Source: SIG440 sp045532055 (lineage in GTDB: Bacteria > Bacillota > Clostridia > Monoglobales > Monoglobaceae). From it: a stretch of DNA of 63,359 bases. Positions within the stretch are counted from its first letter, which is position 1. Every line of letters begins with the position of its first letter. The translations under genes were made by a program, and so were the position numbers. This document shows positions 51,432-59,487 of the stretch, in pieces. Below the pieces are notes generated by a model. It ran no database searches. It was not told the DNA's origin and saw nothing but the letters and a program-made list of their open reading frames with translations. The stretch is taken from contig JAZSFF010000009.1 in assembly GCA_045532055.1 (NCBI GenBank), positions 1 through 63,359 on the forward strand, in the 5' to 3' direction.

Positions 51432-52799
51432 TCATTCCTTTGTGGGGGAAGAGGTTTCGTTCTTTCCCAAATTTTTGAGGGATATGCCAACCCAGATAAC
51501 TGAGGTAGTTGCTGCCAGGAAGTCGGATACCGGTTGTGCATAGAAAACGCCGTCAAGATGAAAAATTGATGAAAGAATAAACAGGGACGGTATCAGAAAC
51601 AGGCATTGACGTGACAGACTTAAGAATGTGGATGCCTTTGGCTTATTTATATACTGAAAGTAGTTTGAAAATATGATTTGCACACCAACCACGGGAAATG
51701 CCAGTGTGTTGGTGCGGAGTGCCTGAGTTCCAAGACGTATGAGGTCGGGAGAGGAGTTAAAGGCACGAACAATTTGTTCGGGAAATGACTGAATCAATAT
51801 AAAACAAAAAGTTACAAAGGTAGTGGCAGCAATGACGCCATATTTCATAGTTTTGCGGACACGGTCATATTTTCTTGCACCGTAATTGTAGCCAACAATG
51901 GGTTGGACACCTTGGTTTATGCCGAAAATGGGCATAAATGCAATGGTCATTGCACTGTTGTATACCGAGAATGCGGAAACAGATATATCCCCGCCGTATT
52001 TCATAAGCAGATTGTTGTATATGATATTCACTGTTGCCATGGCAAGCTGTACAAGGGCAGGTGAAAGGCCGATGAACATGATTTTTGACACCAGAGAAAA
52101 GTCAGGCTTGTAATTTTTGAGATTAAGCTTGATGGAACTTTTTTTGGTGAAGTAGAGTAATACGGTAATCATTGTGGCAAATTGCCCCATAACAGTAGCA
52201 ATTGCTGCACCAGCAACACCAAGGCGTATCACCATGGTAAATACCCAGTCGAAGATGATGTTGGTTATTGCACCGGCAAGCATGGTTACCATTGCCATTT
52301 TTGGGTTGCCTTCTGAACGGATGATAGCGTTGAGAGAAAAGCCTATGCCCTGAAAGATAGAGCCTGCCAGCACGATGTTCATATATTCTGTGGCATAGTC
52401 CATGATTGCACCATCAGGTGTACCGAACATACGGAGCAGGGGTTTCAGGAATATGTAGCCGCAAACCGAGACAACAAATTCAAGGCCAATGGCAAAGAAG
52501 AATACATTGTTCAAGATGTTTGACGCTTTTTCGCGATTGCCCTCGCCAAGGCTGATAGCAACCAAAGATGTGCCGCCAAGACCTACCAGCATAGCCGCTG
52601 CCATGATGGCAGTCATAAAGGGAAATGAAAATGAGAGGGCTGCTAATGCTTTATCTCCCACAGCTTGTCCTACAAAAATACGGTCTACTATGTTATAAAT
52701 GGCGTTTACTATCATTCCTACGATTGCAGGTGAAGAAAACTTCCAGAGCAATTTGATTATGGAGTCCTCGCCCAATTGTTTTGCGTTGTTGTTTGACAT
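51432..52799 (-). CDS. MATE family efflux transporter
   Basis: The 455-residue membrane protein has about twelve helices and the MATE pattern: SPAIVGMIVNAIYNIVDRIFVGQAVG, GLGGTSLVAISLGEGNREKA and GINQGVQPIVGYNYGARKYDR. It exports cationic drugs or metabolites by sodium or proton antiport; the substrate is unknown. AGAGAGG precedes ATG 52799. It is followed by ispE with a short overlap. Confidence 0.93.
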   Translation of the reverse strand: MSNNNAKQLGEDSIIKLLWKFSSPAIVGMIVNAIYNIVDRIFVGQAVGDKALAALSFSFPFMTAIMAAAMLVGLGGTSLVAISLGEGNREKASNILNNVFFFAIGLEFVVSVCGYIFLKPLLRMFGTPDGAIMDYATEYMNIVLAGSIFQGIGFSLNAIIRSEGNPKMAMVTMLAGAITNIIFDWVFTMVIRLGVAGAAIATVMGQFATMITVLLYFTKKSSIKLNLKNYKPDFSLVSKIMFIGLSPALVQLAMATVNIIYNNLLMKYGGDISVSAFSVYNSAMTIAFMPIFGINQGVQPIVGYNYGARKYDRVRKTMKYGVIAATTFVTFCFILIQSFPEQIVRAFNSSPDLIRLGTQALRTNTLAFPVVGVQIIFSNYFQYINKPKASTFLSLSRQCLFLIPSLFILSSIFHLDGVFYAQPVSDFLAATTSVIWVGISLKNLGKNETSSPTKE

Positions 52800-52828
52800 T
52801 GAAAAAACCTCTCTTTAGATGACAGATT

Positions 52829-52868
52829 AAACGAGAAATCCGTATATAACACAGATTTCTCGTTTTGA
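52829..52868. terminator. Terminator between ftsH and the MATE gene
   Basis: Twelve-base stem AAACGAGAAATC / GATTTCTCGTTT (52829-52840, 52854-52865) just after the ftsH stop on the minus strand. Confidence 0.65.
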
Positions 52869-52876
52869 TTCTTGAA

Positions 52877-54742
52877 TTATTGTTCGTTGGGTTGGGTATC
52901 TGCAGCTACTTGATTTTCCTCTGATACTTTTGGGACATCGCCGAAAAGTGCCTCAAATTCATCAGCGTCTACCTTTTCTTTTTCAAGAAGAAGTTCTGCG
53001 GTTGCTTTTACCTTGCTTGAGTGCTCGGACAAAATGTCAGAACACCGTGCATAACATTCGTCGATGATGCGTTTGATTTCGGCGTCGATTTTTGATGCAA
53101 CGTCCTCACTGTAATCCTTGGTGTGACCAAAGTCACGGCCGATGAAAACTTCATCATTGCTGCTGCCGAAACTGCGTGTGCCAAGGGTGTCGCTCATGCC
53201 GTATTTTATAATCATATTTTTTGCGATGGCGGTAGCTCTTTCAATGTCATTTGATGCGCCTGTGCTTATATCACCAAGGAACAATTTCTCAGCTACACGT
53301 CCACCTAAAAGCGAAACTATTTCTTCAAGCATTTCTGTCTTTGATGTATAGGAAACATCTTCCTTGGGGAGAGACAAGGTGTAACCACCTGCTCTGCCTC
53401 TGGGAATAATTGAAATCTGGTGGACTCTGTCCTGAGTTGGGAGCAGCTTGGAAACAACTGCGTGACCCGCCTCGTGATATGCGGTGAGGTTGCGTTCCTT
53501 CTCGGTTACGATACGTGTTTTCTTTTCCGGACCTGCAATGACCTTCATTATAGATTCTTCAAGGTCAAACATGTTTATCTGCTTTGCACCGTTCTTTGCG
53601 GCACGAAGAGCGGCCTCGTTCATAAGGTTTTCAAGGTCGGCACCGGTAAAGCCCACAGTGGTCTTTGCAAGGACGTCAAGACGTACATCGTCGGCAAGGG
53701 GCTTGCCTTTTGCGTGGACTTTGAGAATCTCTTCTCTGCCCTTTACATCGGGTGTATCAACAAGTACCTGACGATCAAAACGGCCAGGTCTGAGAAGAGC
53801 ACTGTCCAAAATATCAGGGCGGTTTGTTGCTGCAATCACGATTACGCCCTCATTAACGCCAAAACCGTCCATCTCAACAAGGAGCTGGTTGAGCGTTTGT
53901 TCTCTTTCGTCGTGACCGCCACCGAGACCTGCACCTCTCTGTCGGCCTACAGCATCAATTTCGTCAATAAAGACTATACATGGTGCGGATTTTTTTGCGT
54001 GTTCAAACAAATCACGGACACGCGATGCACCCACACCCACAAACATTTCAACAAAGTCAGAACCGGAAATGGAGAAGAAGGGAACACCCGCTTCCCCTGC
54101 CACAGCTTTTGCAAGGAGGGTCTTGCCTGTTCCGGGAGGGCCAACCAAAAGCACGCCTTTGGGGATTCTGGCACCCATTTCACGGAATTTTTGGGGGTCT
54201 TTCAAAAAGTCAACAATTTCTTTGAGTTCTTCTTTTTCTTCGTCTTCGCCGGCTACGTCGTCAAAGGTTTTTTTGTTTTTGTCGTCGACAGTTACTTTAG
54301 CACGGCTTTTGCCAAATGACATAACGCCGCCTTTGCCGCCGCCCTGAGATTGTCGCATAAATACTATCCAGAACACAACCATAATAACAATCAGTCCCAA
54401 AGATGGGAGGAAACTGAGCCACCACGGTGGTGCCACGGGTTCCGGAGTATCTACTCGCAATGTTCCTGCTGCTACCTGACGCTCAATTTCGTCGCCTACA
54501 CTGGCGTAGAGTGCACCGTAACCGGGAGTTGCTACCTCGATTTTAGTGCCGTCCGTCAAAACGGCTGTTACGTTGGTTTCTACAATCTGGAGCTCTTTTA
54601 CCTGACCTGATTCAATAAGGGAGATAAGGTCTGAATAAATGTAGGTTGTAGCAGTCTCCGGCATTGATGTCATCACAAATATTGTAAGTATGATTAGAAA
54701 TAAAATTACATAAAAACTAAGTCCTCGTAAGTACTTTTTCAA
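52877..54742 (-). CDS. ftsH: ATP-dependent zinc metalloprotease FtsH
   Basis: The 621-residue membrane protease degrades unneeded or misfolded membrane and regulatory proteins. It has an N-terminal helix (about 8-26), an extracellular segment, a second helix (about 111-129), an AAA+ domain with Walker A GPPGTGKT (201-208) and FIDEIDAVGRQRG, the second-region RPGRFDRQ, and the zinc site HEAGH (423-427). The start is TTG 54742, preceded by AGGAGGCGG. The longer frame has no site. A probable promoter on the minus strand is TTGAAT-16-TATTAT upstream. Confidence 0.96.
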   Translation of the reverse strand: MKKYLRGLSFYVILFLIILTIFVMTSMPETATTYIYSDLISLIESGQVKELQIVETNVTAVLTDGTKIEVATPGYGALYASVGDEIERQVAAGTLRVDTPEPVAPPWWLSFLPSLGLIVIMVVFWIVFMRQSQGGGKGGVMSFGKSRAKVTVDDKNKKTFDDVAGEDEEKEELKEIVDFLKDPQKFREMGARIPKGVLLVGPPGTGKTLLAKAVAGEAGVPFFSISGSDFVEMFVGVGASRVRDLFEHAKKSAPCIVFIDEIDAVGRQRGAGLGGGHDEREQTLNQLLVEMDGFGVNEGVIVIAATNRPDILDSALLRPGRFDRQVLVDTPDVKGREEILKVHAKGKPLADDVRLDVLAKTTVGFTGADLENLMNEAALRAAKNGAKQINMFDLEESIMKVIAGPEKKTRIVTEKERNLTAYHEAGHAVVSKLLPTQDRVHQISIIPRGRAGGYTLSLPKEDVSYTSKTEMLEEIVSLLGGRVAEKLFLGDISTGASNDIERATAIAKNMIIKYGMSDTLGTRSFGSSNDEVFIGRDFGHTKDYSEDVASKIDAEIKRIIDECYARCSDILSEHSSKVKATAELLLEKEKVDADEFEALFGDVPKVSEENQVAADTQPNEQ

Positions 54743-54902
54743 GTTACCGCCTCCTGTTTTGAGATATATATTTGCTGTTTCGGTCGCACGAAGAAACGCG
54801 GACAGAAAATAGGCATATTTTGATAAATAATATATTACCATATTTTGTATTCAAAAACAATAGTTAAAGTGAAAAATTCAAAATTTTGTAACATTCTTAG
54901 TA

Positions 54903-54931
54903 TTGACAAAATAATCAACAACAATTACAAT
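54903..54931 (+). promoter_or_regulatory. Promoter of the membrane-anchored cyclophilin
   Basis: TTGACA (54903-54908) and TACAAT (54926-54931) with a 17-base spacer. Confidence 0.75.
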
Positions 54932-54985
54932 TAAAAACAGAGTTTATCAAATATTCGGCTTTGCTCTGACAAAGGAGAAAATCTT

Positions 54986-55729
54986 ATGAAAAATAATAAA
55001 AAATCAAATAAAAAAGACACAAAAAAACTTTCTAAAAAGTCTGTAGTAGAAGTTGTTGTGGCGGCAGTTGTTGTTTTGCTGGCTGCTGTGTTGATTGCAG
55101 TGGCGTTTATGGGCGGAACAAGTGATGGTGAGTTTACCTTATCCCACACCACATCGGACAATCAGGCGTCAAAAAACAATGTGACAGCGGATAATGAAAG
55201 TGATGAGGAGGACAAAATTATGACAGAAGATAGCGTAAAGGTTTTGGTTGAGATGGAAAGTGGCGATGAGTTTGTTCTGGAATTATATCCTGAATATGCT
55301 CCGCAGACTGTTCAGAACTTTGTTGATTTGGTAAATGATGAGTTTTATGACGGGGTGGGATTCCACAGGATAGTTGATGGATTTATGGCTCAGGGCGGTG
55401 ACCCTGAGGGCACAGGCATGGGTGGCAGCGGTGTTGAAATACCAGGTGAATTTTCCGCAAACGGATTTACACAAAACACCCTTAGTCACACAAGAGGCGT
55501 GATTTCGATGGCGCGTTCACAAAATTATGACAGTGCAAGCAGTCAGTTCTTTATTTGCTATGATGATGCAAGTTTCCTTGACGGCCAGTATGCTGCATTT
55601 GGCAAGGTTGTTGAAGGTATGGAAGTTGTGGACAGCTTTTTGGATGTTGAAAGAACAGCAAATTCAATGGGAGAGATAGCAAGTCCTGTTGAGCCTGTTG
55701 TTATGAAAAAGCTTACTGTAATAGAATAG
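54986..55729 (+). CDS. Membrane-anchored cyclophilin-type peptidyl-prolyl isomerase
   Basis: The 247-residue protein has a Lys-rich start (1-20), one membrane segment (about 22-42) and an Asp/Glu/Asn linker, then a cyclophilin domain (about 80-247). The catalytic region is intact: FHRIVDGFMAQGGDPEGTG, SQFFICYDDASFLDG and AFGKV. It acts outside the membrane, helping folding of exported proteins. Its catalytic domain is very similar to that of the SLH protein at 56403, including long identical DNA stretches. AAAGGAG precedes ATG 54986. Confidence 0.93.
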   Translation: MKNNKKSNKKDTKKLSKKSVVEVVVAAVVVLLAAVLIAVAFMGGTSDGEFTLSHTTSDNQASKNNVTADNESDEEDKIMTEDSVKVLVEMESGDEFVLELYPEYAPQTVQNFVDLVNDEFYDGVGFHRIVDGFMAQGGDPEGTGMGGSGVEIPGEFSANGFTQNTLSHTRGVISMARSQNYDSASSQFFICYDDASFLDGQYAAFGKVVEGMEVVDSFLDVERTANSMGEIASPVEPVVMKKLTVIE

Positions 55730-55738
55730 GAGCAAACC

Positions 55739-56365
55739 ATGGAACTAAAAGGAAAAACAATTAATTTTTTAGGGGACAGTATTACCGAAGGTGTCGGTGC
55801 ATCATGTGAAAGTACCAGATATACTGATGTTTTTGTCAAAGAAACTGAAGTTGGTATAATGAGAAATTACGGAATCAGTGCAACCAGAATTGCAAATCAG
55901 CAAAAGGTGGAAAAAGACATTGATGAACTTTCTTTTTGTCAGAGATTTGACCAGATGGATGATGATGCAGATATAGTGGTGGTATTTGGCGGCACCAATG
56001 ACTATGAACATGGGGATGCACCATTTGGAACTTTTGAAGACAGAACTCCCGAGACGTTTTGCGGAGCATGTCATTATCTGATGAAAGGACTCATAGAAAA
56101 ATATCCCGACAAGATAATTGTGTTTATGGCACCGCTTCACAGGGAATTTGAATTTGAGGACAGACCTCTCAAAGAATATGTGGACATGATTAAGAAGACG
56201 GCAGAATATTATTCTATTCCTGTTTTGGATTTATTTGCTACAGCGGGGATTTATCCTGCACTTGAAATCCACAAGAAAACATATTGCCCTGATGGATTGC
56301 ATCCCAATGATGCAGGACACAAAAGGATTGCCATGCGGCTTAAAGCGTTTTTGGAGACGTTGTGA
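55739..56365 (+). CDS. SGNH/GDSL hydrolase
   Basis: The 208-residue protein shows the SGNH blocks: I GDSITEG (Ser catalytic, about residue 14), II Gly in YGISATR, III GGTNDYEHG and V DGLHPN with the catalytic Asp and His. Such enzymes deacylate sugars, lipids or acyl-thioesters. There is no signal peptide, so it is probably cytoplasmic despite lying between two genes for exported cyclophilins. AGGAGC lies close to ATG 55739, 9 bases after the upstream stop. Confidence 0.9.
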   Translation: MELKGKTINFLGDSITEGVGASCESTRYTDVFVKETEVGIMRNYGISATRIANQQKVEKDIDELSFCQRFDQMDDDADIVVVFGGTNDYEHGDAPFGTFEDRTPETFCGACHYLMKGLIEKYPDKIIVFMAPLHREFEFEDRPLKEYVDMIKKTAEYYSIPVLDLFATAGIYPALEIHKKTYCPDGLHPNDAGHKRIAMRLKAFLETL

Positions 56366-56402
56366 TTTTTGGGCAAAGGTGTCTGTTTTATGAGGTGAAA
56401 AT

Positions 56403-57644
56403 ATGAAGAAAATAGTTTCTTTGATAATTGTAATAACCATGCTTTGCGGCATGGTTGTGTTTGCCCATTCGTTTTCGGATGTTTCGGGACATTGGGCAGA
56501 GGAAGAAATAGAAAAAGCGTATTCGAGCGGTTCTGTAAATGGTGACCCTGACGGCAGATTCCGTCCTGATGACAATATTTCAAGAGCGGAGTTCTTGAAA
56601 ATGGTGGTTGCGGAAGTTTGCTCCAAAATGGAGACATATGTACCTGAGAGTTATGAGGACAAGAGTCACTGGGCGGCAAAATACTATAAATTTGCTACAG
56701 AATATCTTTACAACCCTCTTGATGAGGCATCAACCATTGCGGGTGTTGTGCCGGGGCTTATGAGTACGGTTGATTTTGATATTCCTATTGAAAGATGGGA
56801 AATGTCATTTATACTAAGCGAGACAATAACAAACGTATGCGGTCTTTCCAGTGCCAACACGGAGGTAAACTTTGAGGACGCTGAGGAGATTGCAAAGAAC
56901 TATCCGGTTACACTTTTTGCTGCAATGGCGAATACAGCGAACATGGGGATTATGACCGGTGATGAAAATGGTTTTTTGAACCCTGGGGACAATGGAACAC
57001 GTGCAGAGGCGGTTGTGGTTGTAAATCGTATGGCTGATATTATGCAACAGTTTATGGAAATTTACAAAGAAACCATAAAACAACAGGAGGAATATGACAA
57101 GCAGGTTGAAGAAAAAATCAAAACCTATACGGAAATTCCTCAGGGACATCCTATTGTTACCATTGTGATGAACAACGGTAAAAAAATTATGATAGAGCTT
57201 TATCCTGAATATGCTCCTCAGACTGTTGCCAATTTTGTAGAGCTTGTGAAATCAGGATTCTATAATGGAGTGGGATTTCACAGAATCATTGACGGATTTA
57301 TGGCACAGGGAGGAGACCCAGAAGGGACTGGTGCCGGCGGCAGTGAAAATACTATTGTAGGTGAATTTGCCGCAAATGGATTCGCCCAGAACACTCTCAG
57401 TCACACACGAGGCGTAATATCCATGGCAAGGACACAGAACTACAACAGTGCAAGCAGTCAGTTCTTTATTTGCTATGATGATGCCAGTTTTCTTGACGGC
57501 CAGTATGCCGCTTTTGGAAAGGTTATACATGGTATGAATGTGGTTGATGACTTTTTGAGAACAGAAAGAACGTATAATTCATCAGGTGAGCTTGCACAAC
57601 CGGTGAAACCTATTGTAATGAGACAAGTTGTTGTAAGCAAATAA
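56403..57644 (+). CDS. SLH-domain protein with C-terminal cyclophilin
   Basis: The 413-residue product has a signal peptide (1-21), an S-layer homology module (about 22-70, SDVSGHWAEEEIEKAY and DPDGRFRPDDNISRAEFLK), a further SLH-like region (about 165-215, GIMTGDENGFLNPGDNGTRAEA), a Gln/Glu coiled segment and a cyclophilin domain (about 248-413). It would be held to the cell wall by the SLH part and catalyse prolyl isomerisation of surface or secreted proteins. An SLH-cyclophilin combination is unusual. AGGTGA precedes ATG 56403. A terminator follows. Confidence 0.93.
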   Translation: MKKIVSLIIVITMLCGMVVFAHSFSDVSGHWAEEEIEKAYSSGSVNGDPDGRFRPDDNISRAEFLKMVVAEVCSKMETYVPESYEDKSHWAAKYYKFATEYLYNPLDEASTIAGVVPGLMSTVDFDIPIERWEMSFILSETITNVCGLSSANTEVNFEDAEEIAKNYPVTLFAAMANTANMGIMTGDENGFLNPGDNGTRAEAVVVVNRMADIMQQFMEIYKETIKQQEEYDKQVEEKIKTYTEIPQGHPIVTIVMNNGKKIMIELYPEYAPQTVANFVELVKSGFYNGVGFHRIIDGFMAQGGDPEGTGAGGSENTIVGEFAANGFAQNTLSHTRGVISMARTQNYNSASSQFFICYDDASFLDGQYAAFGKVIHGMNVVDDFLRTERTYNSSGELAQPVKPIVMRQVVVSK

Positions 57645-57663
57645 TAAGTTAAAGTAAATGCAG

Positions 57664-57695
57664 AAAATGCGGTGGGGTTATCCCATCGCATTTTT
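57664..57695. terminator. Bidirectional terminator between the SLH-cyclophilin and phage repressor genes
   Basis: Imperfect stem AAATGCG..TGGG / CCCA..CGCATTT (57665-57676, 57682-57693) followed by T residues. The repressor stop lies within it. Confidence 0.7.
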
Positions 57696-58088
57696 ATTTT
57701 CTTTTTGTATAATATCAAGAATTGATTTAAAAGTTTCTTCAGTTGGTTTGTGGTACAGGAGCTTGTCAGACATGCTGCAAACAAGGATATTTTCGGTATC
57801 TGAGGTTTTGAAAATCTGTTTTATGAGATTGACATATTCAGAGGTGGATGATGTGGATATGATGTCTGGCCAAATTTGTGCTGGTTCTTGAACCTCGCCT
57901 ATGCTGAGGATATCTGTACATGAAACCCTTAGGGCGTTGGCGAGCCGTTGGATTTTGTCACGACGCATATTTTTTATGTTTCCGTTTTCCCATTTTTTTA
58001 CGGTGCTCTTGCTTACACCAACCATATTACCCACTTCTTCCAATGTAAGTCCCAATTCTTTTCTTCTTTTTTGTATGTTAAATAACAT
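57678..58088 (-). CDS. XRE-family repressor of the phage module
   Basis: The 136-residue regulator has an N-terminal Cro/CI helix-turn-helix (about 5-58, RRKELGLTLEEVGNMVGVSKSTVKKWENG) and a C-terminal part without a recognisable LexA-type peptidase site. It probably represses the divergent phage genes, as Xre does in PBSX. ATG 58088 is chosen with AAAGGATAAAG upstream. It is transcribed from a TTGCAT-17-TATACT promoter in the divergent gap. Confidence 0.85.
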   Translation of the reverse strand: MLFNIQKRRKELGLTLEEVGNMVGVSKSTVKKWENGNIKNMRRDKIQRLANALRVSCTDILSIGEVQEPAQIWPDIISTSSTSEYVNLIKQIFKTSDTENILVCSMSDKLLYHKPTEETFKSILDIIQKENKNAMG

Positions 58089-58118
58089 GTGCTTTATCCT
58101 TTCTGTTTGCAAGATGAA

Positions 58119-58142
58119 AAAGTGGAAGTGCAGTTCCACTTT
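58119..58142. promoter_or_regulatory. Candidate operator for the phage repressor
   Basis: Inverted repeat AAAGTGGAA-6-TTCCACTTT (9-bp arms) lies just downstream of the predicted repressor transcription start, in its leader. Confidence 0.5.
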
Positions 58143-58152
58143 ACATAACCTA

Positions 58153-58181
58153 AGTATAACACAATAATTTGCTAAATGCAA
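58153..58181 (-). promoter_or_regulatory. Promoter of the phage repressor gene
   Basis: On the minus strand TTGCAT (58181-58176) and TATACT (58158-58153) with a 17-base spacer. Confidence 0.65.
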
Positions 58182-58220
58182 CTTCTTTTTACAAAAAAGT
58201 AAAAAATTTCTAGTTAAGTA

Positions 58221-58249
58221 TTGACAAAAAAGACAAAAAATGGTAACAT
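58221..58249 (+). promoter_or_regulatory. Rightward promoter of the phage module
   Basis: TTGACA (58221-58226) and TAACAT (58244-58249) with a 17-base spacer, diverging from the repressor promoter. Confidence 0.65.
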
Positions 58250-58284
58250 TGCAAAAGCATAAGGTTTATTTGGAGGTGAGATTG

Positions 58285-58485
58285 ATGAATTATGAATTAT
58301 TGAGGAGGGTTATGGGAAAAAGAGGGGTTTCCAAAAAAGAAATGGCGCTTTATTTGAAAATTGGGGTTGGGACACTGAAAAAGAAGATGAGGGGTGAGAC
58401 GGAGTTCACTCTTTCGGAAATAAACCGAATTTCAGAACGTCTTTATCTTGAAAAATGTGAAGTTGAGCTTATTTTTTTTACTTAA
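58285..58485 (+). CDS. Small Cro-like helix-turn-helix protein
   Basis: The 66-residue protein has an apparent helix-turn-helix (VSKKEMALYLKIGVGTLKKKM) and fits a small phage regulator of the Cro or excisionase-like type. It is the first rightward gene opposite the repressor, where cro normally lies. GGAGGTGAG precedes ATG 58285. An extension from 58240 is rejected, because it lies in the promoter. Confidence 0.7.
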   Translation: MNYELLRRVMGKRGVSKKEMALYLKIGVGTLKKKMRGETEFTLSEINRISERLYLEKCEVELIFFT

Positions 58486-58527
58486 AAAGTTTCCTATAGG
58501 AAACAAAGAGGTTGGGAGGAATAGATT

Positions 58528-58725
58528 TTGACACATCCAAAAATTCTGAAAGTAGAGAGATTTGGGTGCAGTGAGAGAAGCTTGGAAGATGGTTTGACTT
58601 GTTTGGGGTGTGAATGCCGGATAGATTTGGAGAGAGAAGAATACGTGTTTGATAGATTTGGGCGGATTTTTTGTTCAGAGGGATGTTTGATTGAATATTT
58701 TTGCAGAGAACGGGAGAAATTTTGA
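58528..58725 (+). CDS. Small Cys-rich protein, unknown function
   Basis: The 65-residue product has six Cys: one in FGCSER, CLGCEC in the middle, and FCSEGC and YFC towards the end. The spacing CxxC...CxxxC suggests a small zinc ribbon. The start is TTG 58528, 7 bases after GGGAGGA. It overlaps the next start (TTTTGATGA), so it is a part of the phage transcript. I do not recognise a family. Confidence 0.6.
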   Translation: MTHPKILKVERFGCSERSLEDGLTCLGCECRIDLEREEYVFDRFGRIFCSEGCLIEYFCREREKF

Positions 58726-59090
58726 TGACAAAGAAAGAACTTATGCAGCTTTATTATTTGAATCGTGAAATTATGAATGATACCGAGGAGCTTGTGGAGC
58801 TTAAAATAAAACAGCGAAGTGGGAAACCATGGAATGCAGACAGTGAAAAGTTGATAAAGGAAAGAGAGAGGGAGTTGGTTTCAAAAATAAGAAATTGTAC
58901 CCAGCTTAAAGACAGGATTGACAAGTTTATAAACAATATAGAGGACAGTCTTACCAGACAAATTTTTTATTATCGGTATGTGAAGTGTATGCCATGGAGG
59001 CAGGTTGCATATATGACTGGTGCATATTGTTCTGAGGATTGTGTGAGGAAAATTGCGGATCGGTATCTTAGGAAATGTGAGAAAAATTAA
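58725..59090 (+). CDS. Phage late-gene regulator, sigma-region-4-like (Xpf/DUF1492 type)
   Basis: The 121-residue protein has a coiled N-terminal half (LYYLNREIMNDTEELVELKI, KERERELVSKI) and a C-terminal helix-turn-helix that resembles sigma region 4: RQIFYYRYVKCMPWRQVAYMTG, then SEDCVRKIADRYLRK. Proteins with this design lie just before the small terminase in many Firmicutes phages and PBSX (Xpf), where they switch on structural genes. The ATG at 58725 overlaps the previous stop. A terminator-like hairpin follows. Confidence 0.75.
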   Translation: MTKKELMQLYYLNREIMNDTEELVELKIKQRSGKPWNADSEKLIKERERELVSKIRNCTQLKDRIDKFINNIEDSLTRQIFYYRYVKCMPWRQVAYMTGAYCSEDCVRKIADRYLRKCEKN

Positions 59091-59097
59091 TACTACA

Positions 59098-59140
59098 AAA
59101 CGGACAAATTTCCCAAAATGGAAAAATGTCCGTTTTTTCC
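59098..59140 (+). terminator. Terminator after the late regulator
   Basis: Stem AAACGGACA / TGTCCGTTT with a 20-base loop, followed by TTT. A late promoter for terminase and structural genes should lie at about 59140-59195. Confidence 0.6.
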
Positions 59141-59209
59141 GTTTTGTCCGGTTAAAATAAAAAACATAGATGAGATATACAGTAACCAATCGAAGGGAGG
59201 TTGAGGGGT

Positions 59210-59473
59210 GTGTCAGGAAGAGAGACGGAAAGTAATTTTGAAGATGACAGTCTGATATCAGAGTATATCCGTGCAAGAAAAAAAGACGCATGCCGTCTGA
59301 TTGATTCTATCATGAGGGAATTGGGGAATCCGGAAAGAATCACAAGCGCACCCCTTAATCAGCTCTCCTCGGTGATGGGTACGATAATAGATAAATTCGG
59401 CGCTGATGAAAAGGACAAAAGCAAAGAGGGGACATTGAGTACGTTGTTTGATGATTTTGAAGATATAAGCTGA
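59210..59473 (+). CDS. Putative small terminase subunit
   Basis: The 87-residue product lies directly before the large terminase gene, the place of the small subunit. Residues 17-70 are helical (SEYIRARKKDACRLIDSIMR) and include APLNQLSSVMGTIIDKFG, a segment that I recall in small phage proteins before the large terminase. An N-terminal DNA-binding helix-turn-helix is not clear, so the call depends mainly on position. The GTG at 59210 has GGGAGG 9 bases upstream. Confidence 0.55.
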   Translation: MSGRETESNFEDDSLISEYIRARKKDACRLIDSIMRELGNPERITSAPLNQLSSVMGTIIDKFGADEKDKSKEGTLSTLFDDFEDIS

Positions 59474-59487
59474 GGGGTTGATGAAGG

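Noticed and set aside
53420..54319. 299-codon plus-strand frame
   Set aside because: Opposite ftsH, with Phe/Cys-rich composition and no motif. It is a shadow frame.
57645..57700. Left attachment site of the phage module
   Set aside because: The only structure is a terminator hairpin. No direct repeat partner can be checked, because the right end is outside the window.
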